A stretch of 64,000 bases of DNA, taken from positions 1 through 64,000 of the forward strand of contig JANWUR010000005.1 in the NCBI GenBank assembly GCA_024958655.1, in the 5' to 3' direction. This document shows, in pieces, positions 45,156 through 54,645 of this stretch. The stretch is from Cyanobium sp. FGCU6. GTDB taxonomy: Bacteria > Cyanobacteriota > Cyanobacteriia > PCC-6307 > Cyanobiaceae. The notes under the pieces are model-generated. The model worked only from the letters and a program-made list of their open reading frames with translations. It did not search any database and was not told the DNA's origin. A program made the translations under genes and the position numbers. Every line of letters starts with the position of its first letter. The first letter of the stretch is position 1.

Positions 45156-46424
45156 GTGACCGCGACCCTGTCCCGCTCCACCTTCACCGGCCTGCGCTGC
45201 AAGGAATGCGGCCAGCCCTACGAGGCCGGAGCCCGTCACGTCTGTGAAGACGTCTGTTTCGGCCCCCTCGAGGTGGTCTACGACTACGAAGCGATCAAGA
45301 GCCGGGTGAGCCGCGCCACAATCGAGGCCGGCCCCACCTCGATCTGGCGCTACCGCGATTTCCTGCCGATCGAGGGAGAACCGATCGATGTGGGCACCGG
45401 CTTCACGCCCCTGCTCAAGGCCTACCGCCTGGCGCGCCGCCTCGGCCTCACCAACCTCTACATCAAGAACGACGGCGTCAACATGCCCACCCTGTCCTTC
45501 AAGGACCGGGTGGTGAGCGTGGCCCTCACCCGCGCCCGCGAGCTCGGTTTCACAACTGTGAGCTGCGCCTCCACCGGCAACCTCGCCAACTCCACCGCCG
45601 CCATCGCCGCCCACGCCGGCCTTGACTGCTGCGTGTTCATCCCCAGCGACCTGGAGCTGGGCAAGGTGCTGGGCACCCTGATCTACAACCCCACCCTGAT
45701 GGCGGTGAAGGGCAACTACGACCAGGTGAACCGCCTGTGCTCGGAAGTGGCCAACACCTACGGCTGGGGCTTCGTGAACATCAACCTGCGCCCCTACTAC
45801 TCCGAGGGATCGAAGACCCTCGGCTACGAGGTGATCGAGCAGCTGGGATGGCAATTGCCCGACCACATCGTCGCGCCCCTGGCCTCCGGATCGCTTTTCA
45901 CCAAGATCCGCAAAGGCTTCGACGAGTTCATCAAGGTGGGCCTGGTCGACGAGAAGCCCGTACGCTTCAGCGGCGCCCAGGCTGAAGGCTGCGCCCCGAT
46001 CGCCCAGGCCTTCGCCGAGGGCCGCGACTTCATCACCCCGGTGAAGCCCCACACCATTGCCAAGTCGATCGCCATCGGCAATCCGGCCGACGGTCCCTAC
46101 GCCATCGACATCGCCAACCGCACCGGCGGCAGCATCGCCGCCGTCAATGATGCCGAGATCATCGAGGGCATCAAGCTGCTGGCCGAAACCGAAGGTGTGT
46201 TCACTGAAACCGCCGGCGGCACCACCATCGCCGTGCTCAAGAAGCTGGTGGAACAGGGCCGGATCGACCCGGGTGAAACCACGGTGGCCTACATCACCGG
46301 CAACGGCCTCAAGACCACCGAAGCCGTGGCCGACGCCATCGGAGCTCCTTACACGATCGAAGCCCGTCTCGACAGCTTCCAGGCGGCCTGGGCCCGGGCC
46401 CAGGGCCACCACATCGCCAGCTGA
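45156..46424 (+). CDS. thrC: Threonine synthase
   Basis: A 422-residue PLP enzyme converting O-phosphohomoserine to threonine. The N-terminus has a zinc-ribbon-like GLRCKECGQPYEAGARHVCEDVC, typical of class with this extension. The PLP lysine is in MPTLSFKDRVV; CASTGNLANSTAAIAAHAG is the phosphate loop; GGTTIAVLKKL and ITGNGLKT are conserved C-terminal motifs. Start GTG 45156 is preferred (GTG 45144 or ATG 45108 are possible, but the latter would overlap the -10 box). A MoaD/ThiS-like gene follows 62 bases later. Confidence 0.93.
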   Translation: MTATLSRSTFTGLRCKECGQPYEAGARHVCEDVCFGPLEVVYDYEAIKSRVSRATIEAGPTSIWRYRDFLPIEGEPIDVGTGFTPLLKAYRLARRLGLTNLYIKNDGVNMPTLSFKDRVVSVALTRARELGFTTVSCASTGNLANSTAAIAAHAGLDCCVFIPSDLELGKVLGTLIYNPTLMAVKGNYDQVNRLCSEVANTYGWGFVNINLRPYYSEGSKTLGYEVIEQLGWQLPDHIVAPLASGSLFTKIRKGFDEFIKVGLVDEKPVRFSGAQAEGCAPIAQAFAEGRDFITPVKPHTIAKSIAIGNPADGPYAIDIANRTGGSIAAVNDAEIIEGIKLLAETEGVFTETAGGTTIAVLKKLVEQGRIDPGETTVAYITGNGLKTTEAVADAIGAPYTIEARLDSFQAAWARAQGHHIAS

Positions 46425-46486
46425 ATGGCTGAGCCCTCAGAACAGCCTGAGCTCATTCCTTCGCCAACCCCACCCCCCTCTTCACC

Positions 46487-46762
46487 ATGCCCGTTCAGGT
46501 ACTGATCCCCACCCCCCTGCAGAAGTTCACTGCCGACCAGTCGAGTGTGTCGGTGGAAGCCACGAACGTGAATCAGCTGCTGCAGGCCCTGGAGGGCAAG
46601 TTTCCCGGGATCCTGGTCCGACTCTGCGATGAGAACGGCAAGCTGCGCCGCTTTCTGAACGTGTACGTGAACAGCGAGGACATCCGCTTCCTCGAAAACC
46701 AGACAACCGCCCTCAATGACGGCGACGAGGTGAGCATCGTGCCGGCGGTGGCTGGCGGCTGA
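46487..46762 (+). CDS. MoaD/ThiS family sulfur-carrier-like protein
   Basis: A 91-residue beta-grasp protein ending in VPAVAGG. The C-terminal Gly-Gly is the site where these proteins are adenylated and thiocarboxylated. The fold is supported by [25 protein letters not shown] and [15 protein letters not shown]. Position directly after thrC suggests a link with sulfur transfer to an amino-acid precursor, as in CysO- or HcyD-type pathways, rather than molybdopterin or thiamine synthesis, but that is inference. No activating E1-like or JAMM gene is adjacent. Confidence 0.87.
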   Translation: MPVQVLIPTPLQKFTADQSSVSVEATNVNQLLQALEGKFPGILVRLCDENGKLRRFLNVYVNSEDIRFLENQTTALNDGDEVSIVPAVAGG

Positions 46763-46860
46763 ATAGCGCCCGTCGATTCCAGCGCCGATCGATCAGCACG
46801 GCTGGTGGGGCCGATCAGAGGTTCCGTTCCTGGGCAACCACGGCCCATGCGTTCTGGGCA

Positions 46861-46866
46861 TAGCGT
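46861..46866 (+). promoter_or_regulatory. Candidate -10 element TAGCGT for the bicupin gene
   Basis: TAnnnT hexamer 43 bases before the ATG; it places the palindrome at 46884 in the 5' leader. Confidence 0.35.
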
Positions 46867-46883
46867 TGCGCCACGAAACTTCA

Positions 46884-46900
46884 TCGACCCGAGGGGTCGA
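46884..46900 (+). repeat. 17-base palindrome TCGACCC-GAG-GGGTCGA before bicupin start
   Basis: A perfect 7-base-pair hairpin with a three-base GAG loop that ends eight bases before the ATG, across the expected ribosome-binding site. Confidence 0.45.
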
Positions 46901-46908
46901 CCGCCGCC

Positions 46909-47883
46909 ATGACCCAGACCCTCAGCACCGGTGCCGCCTCCCACGATGGGCTGGTCAGCGCCGAGATCTATGACTACCGACAGGCCGCCAACCCGGTGCG
47001 CCCGGGCCTCACCGAACCGATCCCCTACCACGCCTGGCCGGCAGCCCTGCATGAGCGCGGCCCCACGGCGATCCTGCCGCTCGACCTGAGCCAGCAGCTG
47101 GGGTGTGCGGGCCCTGCCACCAGCCCCGCCCTGGCGGCCCACTTCCTGCGTCTGCTCCCCGGCGAGGGGACCAAGGCGGCGGCCCAGGCCAGCAGCTCCC
47201 TGTTCTACGTGCTGCGCGGCCGTGGGCAGCTGGAGCGCCCAGCCTCGGGGAGCATCGCCAGCGTTGAGCTGCACTGGTCCACGGGAGATCTGTTCGTGCT
47301 GCCCGCGGGCGAAACTCCGCTTCTGCAGGCAGACGAGGAGAGCGTTCTTTACTGGGTCCACGACGGCCCGCTGCTGACGCACCTGGGGGTCGAGGCCAGC
47401 CGGCCCCGTTTCCGCCCCCTGCACGTGACCTCCGAGAGCATCGAGGCGGAACTGGTTCAACTTCAGGCCGACCCCAGCGCCGCCCGCAGCAACCGCATGA
47501 GCCTCCTGCTCGGCCATCCCGAATTCCCGAGCAGCCGCACAATCAGCCATACCCTCTGGGCAATGGTGGGCCTGGTGCCCGATGGGGCCGTGCAGCCGCC
47601 GCACCGTCATCAGTCGGTGGCCCTCGATCTGATCATCGACTGCGATCCGGGGTGCTACACCCTGGTGGGCACCGAGGTCGACCCGTCGGGAGCGATCCGC
47701 AACCCGCACCGGATCGACTGGGAACCCGGCGGCGCGTTCATCACCCCACCCGGCCACTGGCACGCCCATGTCAATGGGAGCGGCCGCATGGCCAGGCTGC
47801 TACCGATTCAGGATGCCGGCCTGCACACCTACCTGCGCAGCCTCGACATCCGCTTCTCGGGTGGGCTGGCCAGCCAGGACTGA
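46909..47883 (+). CDS. Bicupin protein (gentisate dioxygenase-like)
   Basis: A 324-residue protein with two cupin barrels. The first (about residues 75-165) has [15 protein letters not shown] and [10 protein letters not shown] but lacks the full histidine set. The second (about 215-305) has [18 protein letters not shown], giving the HxH pair, and [16 protein letters not shown] with the later histidine, so metal binding is likely only there. The arrangement recalls gentisate/1-hydroxy-2-naphthoate dioxygenases. The substrate is not known. The 3' end overlaps the convergent ftsH gene by 84 bases. Confidence 0.8.
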   Translation: MTQTLSTGAASHDGLVSAEIYDYRQAANPVRPGLTEPIPYHAWPAALHERGPTAILPLDLSQQLGCAGPATSPALAAHFLRLLPGEGTKAAAQASSSLFYVLRGRGQLERPASGSIASVELHWSTGDLFVLPAGETPLLQADEESVLYWVHDGPLLTHLGVEASRPRFRPLHVTSESIEAELVQLQADPSAARSNRMSLLLGHPEFPSSRTISHTLWAMVGLVPDGAVQPPHRHQSVALDLIIDCDPGCYTLVGTEVDPSGAIRNPHRIDWEPGGAFITPPGHWHAHVNGSGRMARLLPIQDAGLHTYLRSLDIRFSGGLASQD

Positions 47884-49719
47884 GGAGGCACGGGGAAGCT
47901 GCACCGGAGGCAGGCCCGGATGGGCCTCCTCCCACTGCTGAACCGAGACACGGAAGCTGTCGCCATCGATCGTCTCCTCGACGATCAGCCGCTCCACCAG
48001 GTGATCCATCAGATCGCGTCGGGGAGCCAGCGCTGCCACGGCGGCATCGAGAGCAGAGGTGGCCAGGCTCCGCACCTGGGCATCAATGCGGTTGCCGGTA
48101 TCGCGAGAGTAGTGAGGTTCGGAGCGGATCCAGTCGCGGCCGAGGAAAACCTCCGCTCCTTCACCCTCCAGTGCGACCGGACCAAGGCTGGAGAAGCCGT
48201 AGCGCGTGACCATCTCCCGGCAGATGCGGCTCACGATCTGCAGATCGCCGGCGGCACCCTGGGTGACCTCGCTGGAACCGAACACCACCAGCTCAGCGGC
48301 CCGCCCCCCCAGCACCACCACCAGCCGCGCCAGCAGATAGGCCCGGCTGATCAGGCCGGAATCAAGGATGTCCTCGTCCGGAACGGTGCGGGCGAAACCA
48401 CCCACCCCTCCCGCCCGCGGCAGGAGGGTCACCTTGTCGAGCCGATCGGCATGGGGCACCAGGCAGATGAGCAGGGCATGGCCCACCTCGTGGTAGGCGA
48501 TCAGCCGCTTCTTGGCGCTGTCCTGGAGCGGGGCAGCGGTGAGCCCCATGGTGATGCGCTCGAGCGCATCGCCGATGGCCGCGTCGTCGATGGCGCTCTG
48601 CTGGCGCCGGGCCGTGAGGATGGCGGCCTCGTTGAGCAGGTTGGAGAGGTCGGCGCCGGAAAAGCCGGGGGTTCGGGAGGCCCAGTCGGCGAGCGAGACC
48701 GTGGACGCCAGGGGGCGCGAGCGGGCATGGACGGCGAGGATGTCCTCGCGACCGCGGCGGTCGGGAAGGTCGACGGTGATGCGGCGATCGAAGCGCCCCG
48801 GGCGCATCAGGGCCGCATCCAGCACGTCCGGACGGTTGGTGGCCGCCAGCAGGATCACACCGGAGTTCTCCTCGAAGCCATCCATCTCGGTGAGCAGCTG
48901 GTTGAGGGTCTGCTCACGCTCGTCGTTGCCGCCACCGATGCCGGCACCGCGCTGGCGGCCCACCGCATCGATCTCGTCGATGAAGATGATGCACGGCGCC
49001 TTGGCCTTGGCCTTGCGGAACAGGTCGCGCACCCGGCTGGCCCCCACGCCAACGAACAGTTCCACGAACTCGGAGGCGGCCATCGAAAAGAACGGGACCC
49101 CCGCTTCGCCGGCGATGGCGCGGGCCAGCAGGGTCTTGCCGGTTCCAGGAGGGCCGACCAGCAGCACACCCTTGGGGATCTTCGCCCCCACGGAGGTGAA
49201 GCGCTCGGGGGAGCGCAGGAACGTGACCACCTCCTGGAGCTCCTCCTTGGCCTCTCCGATGCCGGCCACATCCTCGAAACGAACGGTCGGCCCCCCTTCC
49301 GGCTGAAGGCGGGGCTGGCTGCGGCCGAAGCCCATCGCCTTGTTGGCGACCTGGGCGGAACGACGCAGCAGCAGGCCAAGCCCCAGCAGAAGGATCAGCA
49401 CCAGGAGGGCATTTCCGACAAGCCCTGCCGTGGCATCCTCCCGCTGCTCATCGCGCACGGTGAGCGGGACCTGGGCCTGTTCAGCCGTGCGCAGCAACTG
49501 CTGGTTCTCGCTGAAGACCGGCACGCGCAGGTTGCGGCCATCCTTGAACTGCACATCCACCACCCGCTGGCGGGGGGAGAGTTCAAGGGAGCGGACCTTG
49601 CCGTTGCTGACGTCCTGCAGCAACTGGCTGTACGAGGGGGTACCAGCCCCCGATCCCCAGAGGGTGAACGGACGGGGCTCGGATGGCCGCGGGGCCGGGG
49701 CGGGCGTACTGCTGCTCAC
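47800..49719 (-). CDS. ftsH: FtsH-type AAA+ metalloprotease with single predicted membrane helix
   Basis: A 639-residue ATP-dependent zinc protease. The AAA+ domain has Walker [14 protein letters not shown], Walker [17 protein letters not shown] and [23 protein letters not shown]. The protease site is YHEVGHAL (HExGH). Unlike usual FtsH proteins, no helix is predicted at the N-terminus; only one transmembrane segment is seen (about residues 103-121, [19 protein letters not shown]). It may be a specialised cyanobacterial paralogue that degrades membrane proteins. The 3' end overlaps the bicupin gene. The start is ATG 49719. Confidence 0.92.
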   Translation of the reverse strand: MSSSTPAPAPRPSEPRPFTLWGSGAGTPSYSQLLQDVSNGKVRSLELSPRQRVVDVQFKDGRNLRVPVFSENQQLLRTAEQAQVPLTVRDEQREDATAGLVGNALLVLILLLGLGLLLRRSAQVANKAMGFGRSQPRLQPEGGPTVRFEDVAGIGEAKEELQEVVTFLRSPERFTSVGAKIPKGVLLVGPPGTGKTLLARAIAGEAGVPFFSMAASEFVELFVGVGASRVRDLFRKAKAKAPCIIFIDEIDAVGRQRGAGIGGGNDEREQTLNQLLTEMDGFEENSGVILLAATNRPDVLDAALMRPGRFDRRITVDLPDRRGREDILAVHARSRPLASTVSLADWASRTPGFSGADLSNLLNEAAILTARRQQSAIDDAAIGDALERITMGLTAAPLQDSAKKRLIAYHEVGHALLICLVPHADRLDKVTLLPRAGGVGGFARTVPDEDILDSGLISRAYLLARLVVVLGGRAAELVVFGSSEVTQGAAGDLQIVSRICREMVTRYGFSSLGPVALEGEGAEVFLGRDWIRSEPHYSRDTGNRIDAQVRSLATSALDAAVAALAPRRDLMDHLVERLIVEETIDGDSFRVSVQQWEEAHPGLPPVQLPRASSVLAGQPTREADVEAAQVGVQAGILNR

Positions 49720-49740
49720 AGGGGTCCCTGGGTAGCCAAA

Positions 49741-49746
49741 ACTTTA
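49741..49746 (-). promoter_or_regulatory. Candidate -10 element TAAAGT for ftsH
   Basis: On the minus strand this TAnnnT hexamer lies 22 bases before the ftsH ATG, inside the 88-base gap between divergent ftsH and rpmF. Confidence 0.35.
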
Positions 49747-49807
49747 GCGATTTGACGAAAGGCAAGTCGGCAGCGGAAGATCATCGTTTGGTTCAAAAGG
49801 AAGCGGG

Positions 49808-49987
49808 ATGGCTGTTCCCAAGAAGAAAACCTCCAAAGGCAAGCGGAACCAGCGCCATGCCCACTGGAAGGCCAAGGCAGGCGTCGCCGCCGCCAAGGCC
49901 CTTTCGATCGGCAAAGCCGTGCTGAGCGGCCGGGCTCAGGGCTTCGTCTATCCCATCGCCGAGGAAGCGGAAGAGGCCGAAGGCTGA
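49808..49987 (+). CDS. rpmF: 50S ribosomal protein L32
   Basis: A 59-residue ribosomal protein. The N-terminus [20 protein letters not shown] is the standard cyanobacterial/plastid L32 sequence, rich in basic residues, without zinc-binding cysteines; the C-terminus is acidic ([10 protein letters not shown]). Its last 40 bases overlap the 3' end of the convergent kinase gene. Confidence 0.96.
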   Translation: MAVPKKKTSKGKRNQRHAHWKAKAGVAAAKALSIGKAVLSGRAQGFVYPIAEEAEEAEG

Positions 49988-50958
49988 GCGCAGGGCCGGC
50001 GGCAGCGTCGCCGGCCATCGAGTTCCACCACCCCCATCAGGGGCAGGTCGGCCTCAGAGGAGCTGGTGACCATCCCCTGCCCCACCAGGGGATCCTGGTA
50101 GAGGGGTGGCGGCAGTGAGGCGAGCGTGGCCCTCACCAGGGCACGCACCTCCTCTGCTCGCATCCAACCTCCACCGGAACGGCGTTGGCGGGCTTCGGCC
50201 TGCAGCCTCCAGCGGTAGGGAAGAGTCCAGTTCAGAGGGCGCAGCAACCAGAGGCCGTCGGCCATCTGCCAAAGCGGAAGGTATTCCCTCAGTTCGCGGT
50301 TCCAGCGCGGAAGCCACTGCAACTCCTGTGGGGTGAGTGCAAGCCCCTGGCCCGGGTCTGTGCAACCCCCGGCTATCCGCCCGGAGGCCGTCAGCAAAGA
50401 CAGCGCGTCCTCCCCCAAGGGCCGGCAGCCCATCAGCCATCCCTCCAGCACCAGGGCATCAGCAGCAAGGCCCTTCGCCTGCGGGGCCCGCTCCCCCCGC
50501 CCGCCCGCGAGGGTCTTGTCGAAGCGGGGCAGCAGCAGCACCCCCCTGGCCCGCCAGTCGGCCAGGCGCTGAAGCAGAAGAGGCAGATCATGACTTCCCG
50601 GCGGCACCCGGCTGACCCCGAAGGGGTTGCCAGCCAGCACCGCCAGCCTGCGGTCGAGGGGAAGATAGAGATCATCGATCGAGGCCACGGCCAGTCGCAC
50701 GCCTGCCTGTGGGGCCAGGGCCTCCAGCAGCCGGCCGAGGGTGGATTTGCCAGAGCCCACCGGCCCGTTGAGCAGCATCAACGGACGCGGCCCGCCGCCC
50801 GCGACCCGTTCGGCCAGCGCATTGAGCAGCGGCAGGGCGAAAGCGTCCCGTAAAACCGGATCGGTGCGATCGACCAGCGCCACGACCCCAGGATCCGCTC
50901 CGGCCAGACGCCGCTGCCAGGCCACGATCCCCGCAGCCGATGGGTCTTCAGGTTCCAA
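49948..50958 (-). CDS. P-loop kinase, probable D-glycerate 3-kinase
   Basis: A 336-residue kinase of the P-loop family to which plant and cyanobacterial glycerate 3-kinase (GLYK) belongs, the last step of photorespiration. Walker A is [16 protein letters not shown] (about residues 63-78). The substrate side shows [21 protein letters not shown] and [23 protein letters not shown] and [12 protein letters not shown] follow, as expected. It starts a three-gene minus-strand set with ycf20 and cbbY, overlapping ycf20 by eleven bases. Pantothenate or uridine kinase-like alternatives are less likely. Confidence 0.8.
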   Translation of the reverse strand: MEPEDPSAAGIVAWQRRLAGADPGVVALVDRTDPVLRDAFALPLLNALAERVAGGGPRPLMLLNGPVGSGKSTLGRLLEALAPQAGVRLAVASIDDLYLPLDRRLAVLAGNPFGVSRVPPGSHDLPLLLQRLADWRARGVLLLPRFDKTLAGGRGERAPQAKGLAADALVLEGWLMGCRPLGEDALSLLTASGRIAGGCTDPGQGLALTPQELQWLPRWNRELREYLPLWQMADGLWLLRPLNWTLPYRWRLQAEARQRRSGGGWMRAEEVRALVRATLASLPPPLYQDPLVGQGMVTSSSEADLPLMGVVELDGRRRCRRPCAQPSASSASSAMG

Positions 50959-51295
50959 GCTTGAACGCTTCCAGCACCACGGACAGCATCAGGCCGATGC
51001 GCAGGTTGTCGGCCACCACCCAGCCCAGCGAGGGCTCATCGCGAACCAGGTGGGTGCGCAGCCGCACCATCACCTCGAAGGCCAGAACGAGCAGCAGCAC
51101 CATCGCCGGCCGCCCACCCGGCACGGCCTCCATCAGCAGGCTGGTGAGGTTCTGACCCAGGTAGAACCCCACCAACAGAGCGAGAAGCGCCAGGCTGCCG
51201 GCCCGCCAGCTGTTGCGCAGCTGGCCCAGCACCCGGCGGCTCCAGCTCGCGGTCAGTCCCTGGTAGCGGGTGCGCTGGAAGGGCCGGCGGCTCAT
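50948..51295 (-). CDS. ycf20: Ycf20/DUF565 membrane protein
   Basis: A 115-residue protein with two hydrophobic helices (AGSLALLALLVGFYLGQNLT and PAMVLLLVLAFEVMVRL) and the family pattern of DUF565, the cyanobacterial homologue of plastid Ycf20, which in algae and plants has been tied to non-photochemical quenching. MSRRPFQRTRYQGL is the chosen start; it overlaps the cbbY stop by four bases. Confidence 0.85.
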   Translation of the reverse strand: MSRRPFQRTRYQGLTASWSRRVLGQLRNSWRAGSLALLALLVGFYLGQNLTSLLMEAVPGGRPAMVLLLVLAFEVMVRLRTHLVRDEPSLGWVVADNLRIGLMLSVVLEAFKLGT

Positions 51296-52059
51296 GGGGC
51301 CTCGATCAGCTGCTGGAGCCACGACAGCGTGATCGGCCCGGCGGGGCCACGAGCCTTGGACGGCATGGCGACCGGTGCCGGGCCCTCCCCACTGCCGAGC
51401 CCGTTCACCACCGCCCGGGCGTGACGGAATGCGGAGGCGGGTTCATGCCGGGACAGACGGCTGAGGGTGACCACACAGGTCAGGCCAGCGGCGTGGGCGG
51501 CGGCCAGACCGCCGGCGGAATCCTCGAGCACCAGCACGCGGGCGGGATCGAGAGCCAGACGGCTCAATGCCAGCCGGTAGCCCTCGGGATCGGGTTTCTT
51601 GGCGATCACATCCTCGCCGCAGATCCAGGTGCGGAAGGCGGCGGACACCGAAGCCAGGGCGCCGGCCGCGAGAGCCTCCACGGCAGCCCGGCTGCTGGCG
51701 GTGACGATCGCCTGCGTGAGGCCGGCCTCGGCTGCCTCGGTGATCAGCCGCTCCACCCCGGAGCGCAGCGGCAGTGAACCGGCACGCACCAGGGCCGTGT
51801 AGTGACGCTGCTTGGCCTGCACCAGGCCATCGAGCCGCTGCTCGGCTGGAGCCTCTCCCTCCTGGTCCCGCAACCAGGTGCGCAGCCGATCGCGACCGCC
51901 GCTGACCTTCAAAAGCCGCAGGTAGGTCTCGGGATCCCAGCGGTAGGGCTCGCCGCGCTCGGCGAAGGCCTGGTTGAAGGCCGGCAGATGCCCGTCGAAC
52001 TCGGTCTCGGCCAGGGTGCCGTCCAGATCCCAGAACAATGCCGCAAGCGGTGGGGCCAT
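51292..52059 (-). CDS. cbbY: CbbY-like HAD phosphatase (xylulose-1,5-bisphosphatase type)
   Basis: A 255-residue HAD hydrolase. The nucleophile motif is LFWDLDGTLAETE followed by the CbbY-specific cap stretch DGHLPAFNQAFAERG. Motif II is VTASSRAAVE, the lysine lies in VIAKKPDPEGYRL, and motif IV is VLEDSAGGLAAAHAAG. CbbY removes the inhibitory RuBisCO by-product xylulose-1,5-bisphosphate in bacteria and plants, which fits a carbon-fixing host. Start ATG 52059; the frame is open 69 bases upstream. Confidence 0.85.
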   Translation of the reverse strand: MAPPLAALFWDLDGTLAETEFDGHLPAFNQAFAERGEPYRWDPETYLRLLKVSGGRDRLRTWLRDQEGEAPAEQRLDGLVQAKQRHYTALVRAGSLPLRSGVERLITEAAEAGLTQAIVTASSRAAVEALAAGALASVSAAFRTWICGEDVIAKKPDPEGYRLALSRLALDPARVLVLEDSAGGLAAAHAAGLTCVVTLSRLSRHEPASAFRHARAVVNGLGSGEGPAPVAMPSKARGPAGPITLSWLQQLIEAP

Positions 52060-52107
52060 GGCCGTGGGGCCGGACGGGGTTGGCGCCCCGAACGTAGACC
52101 CCCCGGC

Positions 52108-54045
52108 GTGAGGGCCGACCAGGGGCACAATGCCTCAAGCCGCTGCTCGCTCCTGAACTCCTCTCCGTCCGAGGCCTGCTGGCGGCTCCCCCCGACGGTG
52201 GGGTCTGACGATCTCGCCAGCCTGGCTGCGGCGCTGCGCGAGGGCGGGGTGCCGGAGCTCCCTCCGGAACTGCTGGTGGTGCTGCATCGGCGAGGCCTGG
52301 AGCAGTGGGAGGCGATCGCCGGACTGCTGGATCCGGCGCCGGCCCCCGAAGCGCTGGATCACTTCCCCGGGCTCGAGATCGCCTTGCTGCGTCTGGAACA
52401 GGCCTGCCGCCTGCGGGAGGGGGTGGCGATCTGCGGCGACTATGACGCCGATGGCATGACCAGCACGGCGCTGCTGGTGGGGGTGCTGCGACGGCTCGGT
52501 GCCAGGCCGCAGGCAGCGATACCGAGCCGGATGGCCGATGGCTACGGCCTCAACCCCGGCATGGTCGAGCGGCTGGCGGCTGAGGGTTTGCGTCTGCTGG
52601 TCACCGTCGACAATGGCGTCTCGGCCCGGGAGGCGCTGGAGCGGGCCCAGTCCCTGGGGGTGGAGGTGATCCTCACCGACCATCACAGCCTGCCGGAGGA
52701 GCTGCCGCCCCATCTGGCCCTGCTCCATCCGGCGGTCACCCCCGAGCGCTCCCCCTACCGGGGCCTGGCGGGGGTGGGTCTGGCCCATCTGCTGGCCAGC
52801 AGTCTGTGTCGAAGGCTCGGAAGAAGGGATGGTCTGGAGATCGCCCAGAACCTGTTCTGCATCGGCACGATCGCCGACATGGCTCCCCTGCATGGGGTGA
52901 ACCGGCGCTGGCTGATCGACGGGCTCCCCGGCCTGAGGCACAGCCCTCTGGCGGGCCTTCGGGCCCTGCAGCAGATCGCTGGCCTTGAGGACGTCCCCCT
53001 CGACGCTGAAGCCGTGGGGTTCCAGCTCGCCCCGCGGATCAACGCCGTGGGCCGTCTCGGCGATCCCCTGCTGGTGGTGGACCTGCTCACCACCACGGAT
53101 GCCCAACGGGCACAGGAGCTGGCACGGGCCTGCGAGGTGCTGAACCGCCAGCGAAAAGAACTCTGCCAGGCGATCGAAGCGGAGGCCCTGGCCCTGCTGG
53201 AGGCCGATGGCGAGAGGCGTTCCACCTTTCTGCTGCTGGCCCAGAGTCACTGGCACCACGGCGTGATCGGCATCGTCGCCGCCCGGCTGGTGGAGCGGTT
53301 CGGCCGCCCGGTGGCACTGCTGGCTGGGGATGGCGACGGCCGGCTGCGGGCCTCGGTGCGGGCCCCGAAAGGCTTTGCCGTCGATCGCAGCCTCGCGGCC
53401 TGCGCCGACCTGCTGGAGCACTTCGGCGGTCATCCGGCCGCAGGAGGCTTCACGGTGCGCGCCGAGGTGGTGGCCCGCCTGCATGAGCGTCTGGATCAGC
53501 TCGCCGAAGAATGGCTGGGCGAGCGGGGCAGCACGCTCCCGGTGGAGCCGGAGGCCCTGCTACCGCTGGAGCGCATCGACGAGGCGTTCTGGCGGCAGCT
53601 GCAGCGGCTCGAACCGTTCGGGATCGGCAACCCGGCTCCGATCTTCTGGAGCACCGGCTGTCGCATCGCTGCCCAGAAGGTGCTGCGTGGAGGCCATCTC
53701 CAGCTGCAGCTCGAGCAGGGGGGCAGGCAACTGCGGGCGATGGCCTGGCGCTGGACCGGGGAGCAGCAGCTGGACAGGCCGGTGGATGTGGCTTACCGCA
53801 TCCGTCGGGACCGCTGGCAGGGCGTGGAACGTCTCCAGCTGGATCTGGTGGGCCTCAGGCCAAGCCCGGAGGGCGAAGTGATGCTGCGTCGCGGCCAAAG
53901 GGCCTACTGGTGCCGACGCAGGGGCGACAGCGTGGTGGTGCGCAACGCCGCAGGACGGGAAGTGATGGACTCAGAAACCGATCATCCACCCTATGTACGC
54001 TCCCTGCTCGAGGAAGCCGCCATGGCCCTGGGCCTGGCGGCCTGA
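52108..54045 (+). CDS. recJ: Single-stranded-DNA-specific exonuclease RecJ
   Basis: A 645-residue 5'-3' exonuclease of the DHH phosphoesterase family. Motifs: AICGDYDADGMTSTALL, VTVDNGVSA, ILTDHHSLPEELP (DHH), IGTIADMAPL, then the DHHA1 domain GIVAARLVERFGRPVALLAG and HFGGHPAAGGF, and a C-terminal OB-like domain (LEPFGIGNPAPIFWS). GTG 52108 is the likeliest start; the conserved fold begins 25 residues later. It diverges from cbbY. Confidence 0.93.
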   Translation: MRADQGHNASSRCSLLNSSPSEACWRLPPTVGSDDLASLAAALREGGVPELPPELLVVLHRRGLEQWEAIAGLLDPAPAPEALDHFPGLEIALLRLEQACRLREGVAICGDYDADGMTSTALLVGVLRRLGARPQAAIPSRMADGYGLNPGMVERLAAEGLRLLVTVDNGVSAREALERAQSLGVEVILTDHHSLPEELPPHLALLHPAVTPERSPYRGLAGVGLAHLLASSLCRRLGRRDGLEIAQNLFCIGTIADMAPLHGVNRRWLIDGLPGLRHSPLAGLRALQQIAGLEDVPLDAEAVGFQLAPRINAVGRLGDPLLVVDLLTTTDAQRAQELARACEVLNRQRKELCQAIEAEALALLEADGERRSTFLLLAQSHWHHGVIGIVAARLVERFGRPVALLAGDGDGRLRASVRAPKGFAVDRSLAACADLLEHFGGHPAAGGFTVRAEVVARLHERLDQLAEEWLGERGSTLPVEPEALLPLERIDEAFWRQLQRLEPFGIGNPAPIFWSTGCRIAAQKVLRGGHLQLQLEQGGRQLRAMAWRWTGEQQLDRPVDVAYRIRRDRWQGVERLQLDLVGLRPSPEGEVMLRRGQRAYWCRRRGDSVVVRNAAGREVMDSETDHPPYVRSLLEEAAMALGLAA

Positions 54046-54055
54046 GGCAAGGATT

Positions 54056-54163
54056 TCAGAGAGCGCCTCGGCGGTAGAACAGGATGAAGATCACGGCCGG
54101 GCCGGCCAGGGTGATCAGGGCCAGGGCTCCGAAGTTGGCGATCAGATGGAAGTCGATGCCCAT
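54056..54163 (-). CDS. psb30: Photosystem II protein Psb30 (Ycf12)
   Basis: A 35-residue single-pass membrane protein. The C-terminal [20 protein letters not shown] matches the conserved GPxxIFxLxxRRGxL end of Psb30/Ycf12, a subunit at the edge of the photosystem II dimer. The N-terminal [14 protein letters not shown] precedes the helix, as in short alpha-cyanobacterial forms. It lies ten bases beyond the recJ stop on the opposite strand. Confidence 0.85.
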
Positions 54164-54294
54164 GGTTCGGTGGCTCTCGCGAGAGGAAGCAGGTGCGACC
54201 CTAGGTGGCCGTCGCCCCTGGGCAGGCCCAGGGCCGTTGGCGTTGTGACGGCTTGTCACAGGAACACGCCCCCACCCTGTGTATGAATAGGTCG

Positions 54295-54645
54295 ATGAAG
54301 CACTGGCGTTGCATCAGTGGCTGCGGTGCCTGCTGCCGCCTGGATCCCTCGCTTCGGAGTGAGGCCCTGGAGGCCCTCAGCCCGGAGCAACGGATGCTGT
54401 ATCTCTCGATGGTGGGGCCGGATGGCTGGTGCGTGCACTTCGACACCGGTGGCCGTCGCTGCCGCATCTACGACCTGCGCCCCGACTTCTGCCGGGTGGA
54501 GAACCTGATGCGGCTGTTCGGGGCGGAGGGCGACGATGCCAATGCCTTGGCGATCGCCTGCTGCACCGAGCAGATCCGCTGCGAAGACGGAGGCCGTGGC
54601 AGGGTGATGCGGCGCTTCCGTCGTGCGATCCGCCGTCAGCCATGA
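54295..54645 (+). CDS. YkgJ-family cysteine cluster protein
   Basis: A 116-residue protein with the N-terminal [13 protein letters not shown] cluster (CxxxCxxCC) and further cysteines at [19 protein letters not shown] and CCTEQIRC, forming the usual putative Fe-S or zinc site of the family. ATG 54283 could add four residues. Its stop overlaps the ATG of the next gene (ATGA). Function not established. Confidence 0.82.
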
